Part shown: positions 47,032 through 59,988 of the stretch, piece by piece
How the letters are laid out: each line of letters opens with the position of its first letter
How positions within the stretch are numbered: the first letter of the stretch is position 1
NCBI RefSeq assembly: GCF_001463885.1
Contig: NZ_BBWQ01000010.1
Location: forward strand, 186,001-250,000
Length of the DNA: 64,000 nt
Direction of reading: 5' to 3'
Source: Aureimonas altamirensis
GTDB taxonomy: Bacteria; Pseudomonadota; Alphaproteobacteria; Rhizobiales; Rhizobiaceae
Translations under genes and position numbers: made by a program
Notes under the pieces: model-generated
What the model was told of the DNA's origin: nothing
Database searches by the model: none
Seen by the model: the letters and a program-made list of their open reading frames with translations, nothing else

Positions 47032-48060
47032 TCAGGCAAGGCCCAGGAATGCGGCCGTCTCGGGATCGACCGGGATGCCGTTGGCGGCGCGCTCGATCTC
47101 GACCTTCCATTCACGCTCGCCCGGCGCCATCACGCCGCCCTCCCGCGCGCGGCTGCCGCGCAGCGCGCCGAGATAGGCCTTAATCTGCTCGCCGTAATTG
47201 GAGCCGCCGCCGAAGAACGACGGATGGATGGCGATCAGGAAGTGGCCTATATTGCGCGGCGTGGAGACATCCTCGCCCACCATGTCGATGACGAACGGAT
47301 CGGGCGTCGCGCCGGCGACAACGGACGACATGATCGAGATGAAGCCGGCCAGCGCCGCGCCCTTGAAGCCGAAATCGGCGCCGCCCAGCGGCATCAGCAT
47401 TTCAGCTTCCTTGGCATCGCGCGTCGGTGTGCCGGCAAGGTCGGCGGCCACGCCTTCCGGCAACTGTATGCCCAGCACCCGGTACAGAAGAACGCGGTTC
47501 ATCGGTACCGACGAGGTGGCCATGTCCAGGAGCCAGGGCTTTTCGCCCGGCACGGGGATGCCGATGGCCAGCGGATTGGTTCCGTGGAACCGCTCCGCGC
47601 CGTTGAACAGCGCCACGATGGAATCGCTGTTGGCGACGCAGATGGTGATGCAGCCCCGCTCCTGCCCCGCCATGGCATAGGCGCCGGCCGCCCCGAAATG
47701 CGACGAGCGATGAACGCCTACCGCCGCGATGCCCATGCGCGCGGCGGCATCGGTGGCAACGTCCACCGCCTTGTACATGGCGGGATGGCCGAGCCCGTGG
47801 TCGGCGTCCAGCGCAAAGGAAACCGGTGAATTCTCCTTCACCGTCATGTCGGGACGGCCATTGACCCGGCCGCCCTTCAAGACGCGGCTGTAATGCGGCG
47901 TCAGCCGCACGCCATGGCTGTCCACGCCAAGCTTGGAGGCATGCATCATCGCGCGCGTCGCGGCCGCGGCCGAAGGCTCGTCGGCCCCCGCTTCCACCAG
48001 CGCCGCATAAACGCGCGTTTCCAGAAGCTCGGCAGGTGTCAGCACTACGTCGGCCATCAT
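47032..48060 (-). CDS. Ldh-family (malate/L-lactate dehydrogenase type 2) oxidoreductase
   Basis: 342-residue NAD(P)-dependent 2-hydroxy-acid dehydrogenase of the YlbC/LDH2 family. GVDSHGVRLTPHYSRVLKGGRVNG, VGVHRSSHFGAAGAYAMAGQERGCITICVANS and HGTNPLAIGIPVPGEKPWLLDMATS are diagnostic. ATG at 48060 (or 48057) overlaps the FAD-oxidase stop. In the context of fuconate dehydratase it probably acts on a sugar acid or hydroxy-acid intermediate; the substrate is not known. Confidence 0.85.
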   Translation of the reverse strand: MMADVVLTPAELLETRVYAALVEAGADEPSAAAATRAMMHASKLGVDSHGVRLTPHYSRVLKGGRVNGRPDMTVKENSPVSFALDADHGLGHPAMYKAVDVATDAAARMGIAAVGVHRSSHFGAAGAYAMAGQERGCITICVANSDSIVALFNGAERFHGTNPLAIGIPVPGEKPWLLDMATSSVPMNRVLLYRVLGIQLPEGVAADLAGTPTRDAKEAEMLMPLGGADFGFKGAALAGFISIMSSVVAGATPDPFVIDMVGEDVSTPRNIGHFLIAIHPSFFGGGSNYGEQIKAYLGALRGSRAREGGVMAPGEREWKVEIERAANGIPVDPETAAFLGLA

Positions 48061-49502
48061 ATTTCTTTCTTCGGTTCTCTTGGGCGTGGGTCGATCTGGC
48101 AGCCCGGGTTCATCTGCCATTCCGGGTCCAGCGCGGATTTCAGGGCCCGCAGCAGGCGCTCCTGCGCCTCGGGCATGCGCTGCACGAAATCCGCCTTCTT
48201 GAGCCGGCCGATGCCGTGCTCGGCACTCAGGCTGCCATCATACCTGTCCAGTATGTCGTAGAGGATCGTCTTGGCCGTCTTGATGACGGCCTCCGCCTCG
48301 GCGCGTGAGGCGCCACGCGGCGGAATGACGTTGAAGTGGATGTTGCCGTCGCCGACATGGCCATAGGCCGCGACGTCGCATTGCGGCATGCTCTGCGCGA
48401 TGGCGGCGCTGACCTCTGCGATATAGTCGGCAACGCGCGACAGCGGCACCGACAGGTCGGTGCGCAGATGCGGACCACGCATGGCCTGCCCCTCGTTCAT
48501 GCCTTCGCGCACCTTCCACAGGTTCAGCGCCTGCTGGCGCGACGCCGCAATGACGCCGTCGAGAATCTCGCCCGCCTCCATCTCCTTCTCAAGGAAGGCC
48601 TCCAGCATCGCGCGCAGATCGATCGGGCCGGTGGCCGTCAGTTCCGTCAGCACATAGGCCGGATAATCGGTGGGCAGGGATTGCGGCAGGTCGGGATGCG
48701 CATCGCGCGCAAAGCTGAAGGCTTCCGGCCGCATCAGCTCGAAGGCGCTGATCAGGTCGCAGCAATCGCGGCGCGCCCGGCGATACAGGGCCATCGCCGC
48801 CTCCACGCTGGGCAGCGCCAGAAGTGCGGTTTCCACGTGCTCGGGCTTGGGCAGAAGCTTGATCGCCACCCCGGTGACGATACCCAGCGTGCCTTCCGCC
48901 CCGATGAAAAGCTGCTTCAGGTCGATGCCGCGATTGTCCTTGCGCAAGGTCGACAGGCCATCCCACACCGTGCCGTCGGCCAGCACCACTTCCAGCCCGA
49001 GGATCAGCTCGCGCGTCATGCCGTAGCGCAAGACATTGATGCCGCCGGCATTGGTAGAGACGTTGCCGCCGATCTGGCACGACCCCTGCGCACCGAGCGC
49101 CAGCGGGAAATAGCAACCTTCGGCGTCCACCGCCGCCTTGATCGCCTCCAGCACGCAGCCGGCGTCGACGATTGCGGAAAAATCGTCCGGAGCGATGGAG
49201 CGGATCCGGTTCATCCGCTCGAGAGACAGGACGACCTCTGACTGCGGCCTGTCCGGGATGCCGCCCAGCGCCAGCCCCGTATTGCCGCCCTGGGGCACGA
49301 TGGACAAGCCGAGCTCCGCGCAAAGACGCACGGCGGCGGACACCGCCTCGGTCGAGGCCGGCCGCAGCACGGCGACGGCCCCCGTGGTCACGTCGCCATG
49401 CCAGTCGCGGCAGTAGCGCACCATGTCGGCCGGGTCGGTCAGGACCGCCCCGGCGCCGAGGCGTTCGGACAGGAGCCGGGCAAGGTTCACCGCGTCCTCC
49501 AT
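48057..49502 (-). CDS. FAD-linked oxidoreductase (GlcD/D-2-hydroxyglutarate dehydrogenase-like)
   Basis: 481-residue flavoprotein of the VAO/PCMH type. FAD-binding half: VPQGGNTGLALGGIPD, GCVLEAIKAAVDAEGCYFPLALGAQGSCQIGGNVSTNAGG and RYGMTRELILGLEVVLADG; C-terminal half has the substrate/metal motif AYGHVGDGNIHFNV and SAEHGIGRLKK. Such enzymes oxidise D-2-hydroxy acids with electron transfer to the respiratory chain. ATG at 49502 follows GGGGGA. Sits in the sugar-acid cluster, 69 bp after fuconate dehydratase. Confidence 0.87.
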   Translation of the reverse strand: MEDAVNLARLLSERLGAGAVLTDPADMVRYCRDWHGDVTTGAVAVLRPASTEAVSAAVRLCAELGLSIVPQGGNTGLALGGIPDRPQSEVVLSLERMNRIRSIAPDDFSAIVDAGCVLEAIKAAVDAEGCYFPLALGAQGSCQIGGNVSTNAGGINVLRYGMTRELILGLEVVLADGTVWDGLSTLRKDNRGIDLKQLFIGAEGTLGIVTGVAIKLLPKPEHVETALLALPSVEAAMALYRRARRDCCDLISAFELMRPEAFSFARDAHPDLPQSLPTDYPAYVLTELTATGPIDLRAMLEAFLEKEMEAGEILDGVIAASRQQALNLWKVREGMNEGQAMRGPHLRTDLSVPLSRVADYIAEVSAAIAQSMPQCDVAAYGHVGDGNIHFNVIPPRGASRAEAEAVIKTAKTILYDILDRYDGSLSAEHGIGRLKKADFVQRMPEAQERLLRALKSALDPEWQMNPGCQIDPRPREPKKEI

Positions 49503-49571
49503 GAAGTCCCCCTTCGCGTGAATCGTGCTCCTGCTTAGAACAGCAAGACCGCGAGCGAAAGGCCGCATCGC

Positions 49572-50852
49572 CTATCCATGGTAGAGATGCGCCTCGATCG
49601 ACGCCGCCTTCATCTCGATGGAAAAGCCCGGTGCGCGCGGCGGCATGTAACGGCCGTCCCGCACGTCGCACGGATACACGAAATGCTCGTGCAGATGGTC
49701 GACATACTCGGCGACGCGCCCTTCCATCGTGCCGGAAATGACCAGGTAGTCGATCATCGACAGATGCTGCACATATTCGCACAGGCCGACGCCGCCGGCA
49801 TGCGGGCACACCGGCTTGCCGAACTTGGCCGCCATCAGCATGATCGCGATGTTCTCGTTCAGCCCGCCGACCCGCGCCGCGTCGATCTGCACCACGTCGA
49901 TCGCATCGGCCTGCAGGAACTGCTTGAACAGGATGCGGTTCTGGCACATCTCGCCGGTCGCCACCTTGATCGGGGCAACCCCCGCGCGGATCTGGCCATG
50001 GCCGAGGATGTCGTCGGGCGACGTCGGCTCTTCGATGAACCATGGCTTGAACTCGGCCAGCGCATTGACCCACTCGATCGCCTGGCCGACCTCCCAGACC
50101 TGATTGGCATCGATCATCAGCGTGCGATCGGGGCCGATCTCCTCGCGCACGATGCGGCAACGGCGGATATCGTCCTGCAGGTCGCGCCCGACCTTCAGCT
50201 TGAAATGCGTCCAGCCGACCTGCATCCCCTCCTGGCACAGGCGACGCATCTTCTCGTCGCTGTAGCCGAGCCAGCCGGCCGAGGTGGTGTAGGTGGGGTA
50301 GCCCTTCGCGACCAGCGTTTCGCGCCGGTCGGCCGCGCCGGCCCGCGCGGCCTCCAGGATGTTTCCGGCCTCTTCGCGCGTTAGGGCGTTGGTGAGGTAG
50401 CGGAAATCCATAAGCGACAGGACCTGCTCGACGCTCATGTCTGCCACGAGCTGCCAGACGGGCTTGCCCTCGACCTTGCCCCACAGATCCCACACCGCAT
50501 TGACGACGGCGCCCGTGGCAAGGTGCATGACGCCCTTGTCCGGCCCCAGCCAGCGCAACTGGCTGTCGCCGGTGACATAGCGCCAGAAGGCGCCCATGTC
50601 GGCGGTCATCTCGTCCAGCGTCTTGCCCACCAGCCGGCGGGCGACCGCTTCCACGGCCTGTTTCACGATGTCGTTGCCGCGCCCGATGGTGAAGGTGAGC
50701 CCATGGCCCTCGACGCCGGCGCGGTCGGTTTCCAGCACGACATAGGCGGCGGAGTAGTCCGGATCGGGGTTCATGGCGTCCGACCCGTCCAACCCCTGCG
50801 ATGTCGGGAAGCGGATGTCGAATGTGCGGTAACCTGTGATTTTCAGCGACAT
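49572..50852 (-). CDS. L-fuconate dehydratase (enolase superfamily)
   Basis: 426-residue enolase-superfamily dehydratase. Matches FucD: TSQGLDGSDAMNPDPDYSAAYVVLETD, catalytic Lys in FKLKVG, metal ligands in MIDANQVWEVG, FIEEPTSPDDILGH and ATGEMCQNRILFKQ, and His in CPHAGGVGLCEYVQH. It converts L-fuconate to 2-keto-3-deoxy-L-fuconate in the non-phosphorylative L-fucose pathway. The ATG at 50852 lies at the edge of a TTGGCCTGACC site, so binding there would cover the start. Confidence 0.9.
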   Translation of the reverse strand: MSLKITGYRTFDIRFPTSQGLDGSDAMNPDPDYSAAYVVLETDRAGVEGHGLTFTIGRGNDIVKQAVEAVARRLVGKTLDEMTADMGAFWRYVTGDSQLRWLGPDKGVMHLATGAVVNAVWDLWGKVEGKPVWQLVADMSVEQVLSLMDFRYLTNALTREEAGNILEAARAGAADRRETLVAKGYPTYTTSAGWLGYSDEKMRRLCQEGMQVGWTHFKLKVGRDLQDDIRRCRIVREEIGPDRTLMIDANQVWEVGQAIEWVNALAEFKPWFIEEPTSPDDILGHGQIRAGVAPIKVATGEMCQNRILFKQFLQADAIDVVQIDAARVGGLNENIAIMLMAAKFGKPVCPHAGGVGLCEYVQHLSMIDYLVISGTMEGRVAEYVDHLHEHFVYPCDVRDGRYMPPRAPGFSIEMKAASIEAHLYHG

Positions 50853-50863
50853 TGGCCTGACCT
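50851..50863. promoter_or_regulatory. TTGGCCTGACC element at the fuconate dehydratase start
   Basis: Plus-strand 11-mer TTGGCCTGACC at 50852-50862; first of three identical copies around this cluster. Only a half-dyad here. Confidence 0.45.
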
Positions 50864-50934
50864 CCTAGCGCATGTCCATGCGGCGGCAGGCATTGCGCCC
50901 GCACCGCCCCTCACCTCATGGCACTATGCGATAT

Positions 50935-50949
50935 ATTGGTCAGGCCAAT
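50935..50949. promoter_or_regulatory. ATTGGTCAGGCCAAT dyad upstream of fuconate dehydratase
   Basis: Near-perfect 15-bp palindrome (6 of 7 pairs). The minus-strand reading contains TTGGCCTGACC. It resembles FadR-subfamily GntR operators with a TTGGT-N3-ACCAA core. Positioned about 85 bp upstream of the dehydratase ATG in its promoter region. Confidence 0.6.
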
Positions 50950-50959
50950 TCTGCAATCG

Positions 50960-51871
50960 TCAAAGTTCGACGAGCCCGCCATAGCCCTGGATCACTCGCG
51001 CGGCGGTGGCATGCGCGCTGAGCGCGGCATCCTTCGGCGACTGGCCTTGAAGACGCGCGGCCAGGTATCCCGCACCGAAGGAATCGCCCGCGCCGGTGGT
51101 GTCTACCGGCTTTTCCACCGGGTTGGACGGAACGACCAGGGGCTCTTGCATGCCGGCGACAAGCAGCAGCGCGTCGCCGCCGCCATCCTTCACCACCACT
51201 TCCTCGCAGCCGATCTCGCGGTATCGCGCGGCCGTGGCCGCGGCATCGGCGTCGCCGAAGATGCGGGCTTCGTCGTCGAAGCTGGGCAGGCAGATCGTCG
51301 CCACCTCGGCCCCCGCCTCGATGCCTTCCGCGCAGGCGGCGCGGCCGGCCCACAGGCGGTCGCGGATATTGGGATCGAAGGCGATGCGCTTGCCGCCGTT
51401 GCGGGCCGACTTCAGGATGGACAGGAAGGCGGCGCGCCGCTCGGGTGGCAGGATCGCCAGCGTGATGCCGGAAAAGTAGACCAGCGCCGCCTCGTCCACC
51501 GCTGCCGTCAGCCGCGCCTCGTCATCGGCGAGGGCCTTGGCGGCGGCCGTGTCGCGCCAGTAGGAGAAGCTCCGCTCATGCCCGTCCAGGGTGATCAGGT
51601 ACAGGCCCGCGACGCGGCCCGGCATCGCCTTGATATGGCGCGTCGACACGCCCGACCCTTCGATGAAGGCCATCATGGCATGGCTGAGCGGATCGTCGCC
51701 GACATTGGTGAAATAGGCGACTTCGCGCTCCTGCGGCAGAAGCCGGCGCAGATACCACGCGGTGTTGAACGTATCGCCGGCAAAGCCCTGCCGGTATGTG
51801 CCCTGCCCCGTCGGCGACAGCTCGATCATGCATTCGCCGATGGAAAGGACGGTCTCAACCTTCTGCGACAT
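50960..51871 (-). CDS. 2-keto-3-deoxygluconate kinase-like PfkB kinase
   Basis: 303-residue PfkB kinase resembling KdgK. Opening LSIGECMIELSPTGQGTYRQGFAGDTFNTAWYLRRLLP is the KDG-kinase signature, RIAFDPNIRDRLW the central part, and KPVDTTGAGDSFGAGYLAARLQG the catalytic motif. Phosphorylates 2-keto-3-deoxygluconate (or a related keto-deoxy acid). It shares its strand with the fuconate cluster, 107 bp upstream of the dehydratase; that gap holds an operator-like dyad. Confidence 0.87.
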   Translation of the reverse strand: MSQKVETVLSIGECMIELSPTGQGTYRQGFAGDTFNTAWYLRRLLPQEREVAYFTNVGDDPLSHAMMAFIEGSGVSTRHIKAMPGRVAGLYLITLDGHERSFSYWRDTAAAKALADDEARLTAAVDEAALVYFSGITLAILPPERRAAFLSILKSARNGGKRIAFDPNIRDRLWAGRAACAEGIEAGAEVATICLPSFDDEARIFGDADAAATAARYREIGCEEVVVKDGGGDALLLVAGMQEPLVVPSNPVEKPVDTTGAGDSFGAGYLAARLQGQSPKDAALSAHATAARVIQGYGGLVEL

Positions 51872-51915
51872 CTTGCCTCCGCATGCCTTGTTGGCAACGC
51901 TTCTAGACCAGCGGC

Positions 51916-51930
51916 TTTGGCCTGACCAGA
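51916..51930. promoter_or_regulatory. TTGGCCTGACC element upstream of the KDG kinase
   Basis: TTTGGCCTGACCAGA at 51916, third copy of the 11-mer, 45 bp upstream of the kinase ATG and just after the metH stop. Candidate operator for the sugar-acid cluster. Confidence 0.5.
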
Positions 51931-51937
51931 GCGTCGG

Positions 51938-55699
<3,762 letters not shown>

Positions 55700-55723
55700 G
55701 TCCGGCTCCTCGTCGTTTGGAGC

Positions 55724-55749
55724 ATCATATAAACCGATCCTTATATGAT
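55724..55749. promoter_or_regulatory. 9-bp inverted repeat upstream of metH
   Basis: ATCATATAA (55724-55732) and TTATATGAT (55741-55749) separated by 8 nt. It lies 25-50 bp from the metH ATG. The pattern resembles operators of methionine/SAH-responsive repressors found before metH in related bacteria (recollection, not verified). Confidence 0.5.
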
Positions 55750-55767
55750 TTGAAGACGCCGTCGTCG

Positions 55768-55786
55768 AACAGCGATAATCGCTGTT
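55768..55786. promoter_or_regulatory. AACAGCGAT / ATCGCTGTT dyad
   Basis: Perfect 9-bp inverted repeat with a single-base centre in the middle of the metH/surface-protein intergenic region, distinct from the ATCATATAA repeat. Candidate operator of either divergent gene. Confidence 0.45.
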
Positions 55787-55845
55787 TACAACAAGCCGGA
55801 AACAAATAATCTGCATAGTATAACGTTTATCTGGAGCTTGTTTCG

Positions 55846-58800
55846 ATGGTTACTGCTGCTCGCATGAAGTCGGGTTTCGTCATTGTCGACGCCAATGGGC
55901 GGCTTCCCGTTGCCCCGGGCGAGACGATTCGCATCAAGCCCGCGGCAGGGCGCCTGAAGATTGCGCGGGTGGGCAAGGGCGGAAAGGCCACTCCCGTGGA
56001 AGACGTGGTGGCCATTGCGTCGCCCAAGGACGGCGGCGACCTCGTGCTGCTTCTCGACGGGCATACGCGCGTCGTGCTGGACGATTTCATGAAGCTGTGC
56101 CGCAAGGGTAGCTGCGATATCGAGCTGCCGGACGGCAAGGGCGGCGTCGTAATCATCGACGGCACATCCCACGCAATCGCAACCGGCGGCGACGGGTCGC
56201 TGCTGCTCCACATCACAGGTGACCAGGCAACCCTTTCGGGCCTCACCGACAGTTTCGCCCGCTATTATGACGTTCTCGCCACCGATCACGAGCCGACCCA
56301 CCACGCGGGCGCTCCGGTTGCCAAACCGGTCATCGCACTTGGCGCGCTTGCCGCTGCGGGCGGGTTCGTCGCGCTGGCGGCGGGAGGCGGCAGCCATACC
56401 CACGTTCAAGACCCTGCAACGCCCGAGCAACCCGTCACGCCCGACACACAAACCACACAAACCACGATCTCGCTTCGGGCGGTTGCCGGGCCGATGAACG
56501 CGCAGTTGGGCTACCAGATCATCGGTCCGGGCGGCGTCGTGCTTGCCTCGGGCATGACCGACGCAAGCGGCGCGGCGCACGCCGTCATCGCTGGTCGGTT
56601 CAGCGGTCCGATCATGATCCGGGTCAGCAGCGTCAACGGCGACGTCAGCGACTATGTCGACGAGGCAACGGGCAACACGGTTTCACTCGGCGACAGTCTG
56701 CGTGGTCTCTTCGTCGTATCGGACGGCAACCCCACTTTCATCGTCTCGCCCATCACGGAATTTGCCGTGCGCGCTTCCGGTATCACGGATGCAACCGTAC
56801 CTGCCGATGCGGCAGCGGTCGGGAAAGTCAATGCGGCCGTCGCGGCCGCCTTCGGCATCGATCTGTCGCAGGGCGTCGTCACTGTCCTCGATTCGGCATA
56901 CGACGAAGCGGACGGCATCAGCGCCGCCGAAGCCTATGGTCAGGCGCTGGCCAAGCTTTCAGGCCTCGATCGGGTCAGCGGCGGCATCGGCCAGACGCTC
57001 GACCAGTTGCTGCCCCATTACACGGCAGCCGGTGCCGAGGGCGCATTCTCGGCCGATGGACTCGCCATGCTGGATCGCGGCGCGGTCCTCTACGAATCGA
57101 GCGCCAACCGGGACGATGCAACCCTTATCGTCCGCGATGTGAATCTGGGTGCATCCGACAGGCCGATCGGCCTGGCATTGCTGACAGTAACCGGATCGGC
57201 GGTGCCCCTGCCGGAAGGCGACGCGAAAATGAACCGTGCCGGGCTGGCGCAGCTCGGCGAAACGATCGTCGCCAGGGTCGACCTGCCATCGAGCGCGGTA
57301 GCGGGCAACACGCTTTACATCAACGTCAACGGAGTGTCGCAGGCCGCCCATGTGCTGACCTTCGACAACATCGTATCCGGACAGGTCCAGATTGCGATTC
57401 CCGTGTCGAGCATGTCTTCGGAGCAGAACGAAACCGTCACGATCCAGGCCCGGGTGGGCAATGCCGGACCGAACGGCTCGACGGTCTCGACAAGCTTCGC
57501 GGTCGACTTCATGCCGCCGCCCACGCCAACTCTGGCGTTCAATCAGGATACGGGCGCAAGCTCCGTCGATGGGATAACGGCCAACGGCATCGTCGATGTC
57601 GGCGGCATCGCGGACGGCGCAGCCTGGGAATATTCCACCAATGCCGGCGCAACGTGGACAACCGGCGGCGATATCCATCGGTTCAACCTTGTCGCGGGCA
57701 CCTATCCGGCCGGCATGGTGATTGCCCGGCAAAAGGATGCGGCCGGAAATTCAAGCGCCGGCGCCACGCTTGCCGCGCAGGTCCTCACAAGCTCTCCCAC
57801 CGTTGAGATCGCAATCGACCGGCAGGCTCTGAAGGCCGGCGATACGGCCACGGTCACGTTCACCTTCAGCACCGAACCGGTCGATTTCGACATTGCAGGC
57901 ATCGAAGCCACATACGGCCTGATCAGCAACCTCGTTCAATCCCAAAGCGACCGGACCGTCTATACCGCTACGTTCTCGGCAAGTGCTTCTGCCGGCTCCG
58001 GCAACGCCGTCATCACTGTCGCCACCGGCGCCTACCACGATATGGCCGGAAACAGCGGCATGCCGGCGCAAAGCCAGGAGATCGCCGTCGATACGCTTGC
58101 GCCCACCGTCCTCGACATCAGCTTCCTCGGCAAGAGCAACAGTTCCAATTCCGCCTCTTCCGTGGGCGACTATGTCGAGTTCGGGGTCTCGTTCAGCGAA
58201 AACGTCCAGCTTGCGTCCAGCGGCACCCCGCCGGCGCTGGCCATCATGGTGGGCAACACCATACGCCATGCCGTATTCCAGCGCGTGGATGGCGGCGATA
58301 CGCTCGTGTTCCGGTACACGATCCAGGCGGGCGACACCAATGGAGACGGCTATGACGATCTTATCATCGGCTCGCCCGGCGCAGGCGGCCAGGCCGGCGC
58401 CTATATCCTGTTCGGATCGTCCGGAGGCGCCTTCGCCCCAGCCACGATGGTGGAGTATGACGGCACCAGCGACAGCGACGCGTTCAACAGCGATGGCGTT
58501 GGCACCACGATGATGGGACGTGGCGGAAACGACCAGATTTATATGACCGGCCCGGATTCGGTCGGATATGGCGGAGCTGGCGACGACACGTTCATCGTGC
58601 ATCCGAGCTTCCTCGGTTCGCTCGCCAATCCCGACCCTGGCGCGCCTCGCTCCAGTCGCATCGACGGAGGGTCCGGCATCGATACGATGAAGATCGCAGA
58701 ATACTACAACGGCACCACGATCGATCTGCGAGACCTGACGGCAGGCAGTGCCGCGGTAACCGGCGACAGCCCCATCGAGAATATCGAAATCGTCGATCTT

Positions 58801-59067
58801 CTGGCCGGAGGCAGCGCCAGCATGCTGTGGGTGAGCGAGGACAGCGTCATCGCGATGTCGCGGGCGAACGTATTCATGGACGATGGACGCGCACAATTGC
58901 TCGTCAAGGGAGACGAAGGCGACACGCTTGATGTGCAATTCCTGGAAGGCCGGCCCGGTTACATGCTCGGCGGAACCATCAACTACAATTTCCAGACATA
59001 CTCGATCGTTCGAACGGACCTTGTCGACGTCTTCGTTCAGCAAGGCATAACAATCGCGGTTCTGTGA
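55846..59067 (+). CDS. Large multidomain surface/adhesin-like protein
   Basis: 1073 residues, no classical signal peptide. About 1-150: BapA-prefix-like region ([11 protein letters not shown] near 132-142). 161-181: hydrophobic [21 protein letters not shown], then a Pro/Thr linker. 210-440: domain with [15 protein letters not shown]. 440-650: Ig-like sandwich segments. 650-830: two Ig-like domains ([22 protein letters not shown]). 829-860: FG-GAP-like [20 protein letters not shown]. 890-918: RTX-like [23 protein letters not shown]-terminal beta domain ends the chain. This architecture suggests type I secretion and a role in adhesion or biofilm. No secretion genes are nearby. ATG at 55846 follows GGAG. 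Confidence 0.75.
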   Translation: MVTAARMKSGFVIVDANGRLPVAPGETIRIKPAAGRLKIARVGKGGKATPVEDVVAIASPKDGGDLVLLLDGHTRVVLDDFMKLCRKGSCDIELPDGKGGVVIIDGTSHAIATGGDGSLLLHITGDQATLSGLTDSFARYYDVLATDHEPTHHAGAPVAKPVIALGALAAAGGFVALAAGGGSHTHVQDPATPEQPVTPDTQTTQTTISLRAVAGPMNAQLGYQIIGPGGVVLASGMTDASGAAHAVIAGRFSGPIMIRVSSVNGDVSDYVDEATGNTVSLGDSLRGLFVVSDGNPTFIVSPITEFAVRASGITDATVPADAAAVGKVNAAVAAAFGIDLSQGVVTVLDSAYDEADGISAAEAYGQALAKLSGLDRVSGGIGQTLDQLLPHYTAAGAEGAFSADGLAMLDRGAVLYESSANRDDATLIVRDVNLGASDRPIGLALLTVTGSAVPLPEGDAKMNRAGLAQLGETIVARVDLPSSAVAGNTLYINVNGVSQAAHVLTFDNIVSGQVQIAIPVSSMSSEQNETVTIQARVGNAGPNGSTVSTSFAVDFMPPPTPTLAFNQDTGASSVDGITANGIVDVGGIADGAAWEYSTNAGATWTTGGDIHRFNLVAGTYPAGMVIARQKDAAGNSSAGATLAAQVLTSSPTVEIAIDRQALKAGDTATVTFTFSTEPVDFDIAGIEATYGLISNLVQSQSDRTVYTATFSASASAGSGNAVITVATGAYHDMAGNSGMPAQSQEIAVDTLAPTVLDISFLGKSNSSNSASSVGDYVEFGVSFSENVQLASSGTPPALAIMVGNTIRHAVFQRVDGGDTLVFRYTIQAGDTNGDGYDDLIIGSPGAGGQAGAYILFGSSGGAFAPATMVEYDGTSDSDAFNSDGVGTTMMGRGGNDQIYMTGPDSVGYGGAGDDTFIVHPSFLGSLANPDPGAPRSSRIDGGSGIDTMKIAEYYNGTTIDLRDLTAGSAAVTGDSPIENIEIVDLLAGGSASMLWVSEDSVIAMSRANVFMDDGRAQLLVKGDEGDTLDVQFLEGRPGYMLGGTINYNFQTYSIVRTDLVDVFVQQGITIAVL

Positions 59068-59070
59068 ACG

Positions 59071-59988
59071 TCACCCCGGCAATTGGGCTCCTTTGCGCCG
59101 CGGCCCCCAAAGGGCCGCGGCCATCAGGAACAGGCCTGCGACAGTCGCGATCATGCCGGCAGCGGAAACGCTGGCGCCCCAGCCGAGTGCAAGGGGCGCT
59201 TCGGCGGCAAGAAGGTAACCGAAAACCGCCGCCAGCACGGCAAACACGATGCTCCACATCATCTGGCCGGCCATCGTATCCGTAATCAGCCGCGCGGCCG
59301 CCGGCGGGCAGATGAACATGGCGATCACGATGATGGAGCCGACGGCGTCGAAGACCGTCACGGCGACGGCCGACGTGACCGCCACAAGCAGCACGGCCGT
59401 CAGCCGTGGCCACGCGCCGACAACCGTCGCATAGGCGGGATCGAAAGTGGAAACGACGAGACTGCGCCAGAAGACGGTAATGAACAGCACCGTCACGGCC
59501 AGCATCGCCACGAGACGCGGCAATTGCTGCGGCATATCCGCCAGTGCCGCAGGGTCCAGAAGCGCGCCCGGCCCGGTGCCGGAAAACCAGATCAGGCTTT
59601 CCAGGCTTCCATAGAGTGCATGCTCGACATCCAGATGCACGCCGCTGGTGTCCGATTGTTCGATCAACAGGACCCCGGCCGCGAACATGGCTGTAAAAAC
59701 CGTGCCCATGGCCGCACCCGGCTCTACCCCGCCGGCGCGACGCACGAACTCGATCAGCATGACCGACAGCAGCGCCGCCGCCGCCGCGCCCAGCAGCATC
59801 GGCCAGGCGTTCATGGTGCCCGACACCAGAAACCCGACAACGATGCCCGGCAGCACGACATGGCTGATCGCATCGCCCACCAGAGCCTGTCGCCGCAGCA
59901 CGAGGAAATTGCCGACCAGCGCGCAGCATGAAGCCGACAGAACCGCGACGAGCAGCGGCACGAAGGTCAGAAAGAAGAAATCGGCCAT
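59071..59988 (-). CDS. Mn/Zn ABC transporter permease (TroD-like)
   Basis: 305-residue permease of the TroC/TroD family with about eight helices. LVGNFLVLRRQALVGDAISHVVLPGIVVGFLVSG is the family signature with the EAA-like loop; VSTFDPAYATVVGAWPRLTAVLLVAVTSAVAVTVFDAVGSIIVIAMFICPPAAARLITD follows. ATG at 59988 overlaps the upstream permease stop (TAATG). It ends 3 bp from the surface-protein gene, and a 10-bp GC hairpin at 59097-59121 lies in its coding tail. Confidence 0.92.
   Translation of the reverse strand: MADFFFLTFVPLLVAVLSASCCALVGNFLVLRRQALVGDAISHVVLPGIVVGFLVSGTMNAWPMLLGAAAAALLSVMLIEFVRRAGGVEPGAAMGTVFTAMFAAGVLLIEQSDTSGVHLDVEHALYGSLESLIWFSGTGPGALLDPAALADMPQQLPRLVAMLAVTVLFITVFWRSLVVSTFDPAYATVVGAWPRLTAVLLVAVTSAVAVTVFDAVGSIIVIAMFICPPAAARLITDTMAGQMMWSIVFAVLAAVFGYLLAAEAPLALGWGASVSAAGMIATVAGLFLMAAALWGPRRKGAQLPG
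59097..59121. terminator. GC hairpin at the convergent ends
   Basis: 10-bp stem GCCGCGGCCC / GGGCCGCGGC with a 5-nt loop, inside the 3' end of the permease gene and just past the surface-protein stop. No T-run. Confidence 0.4.

Noticed and set aside
48589-50904. 771-codon minus-strand frame across the fuconate cluster
   Set aside because: Arg/Ala-rich shadow of fuconate dehydratase and the FAD oxidase genes, both of which are intact in the other frame.
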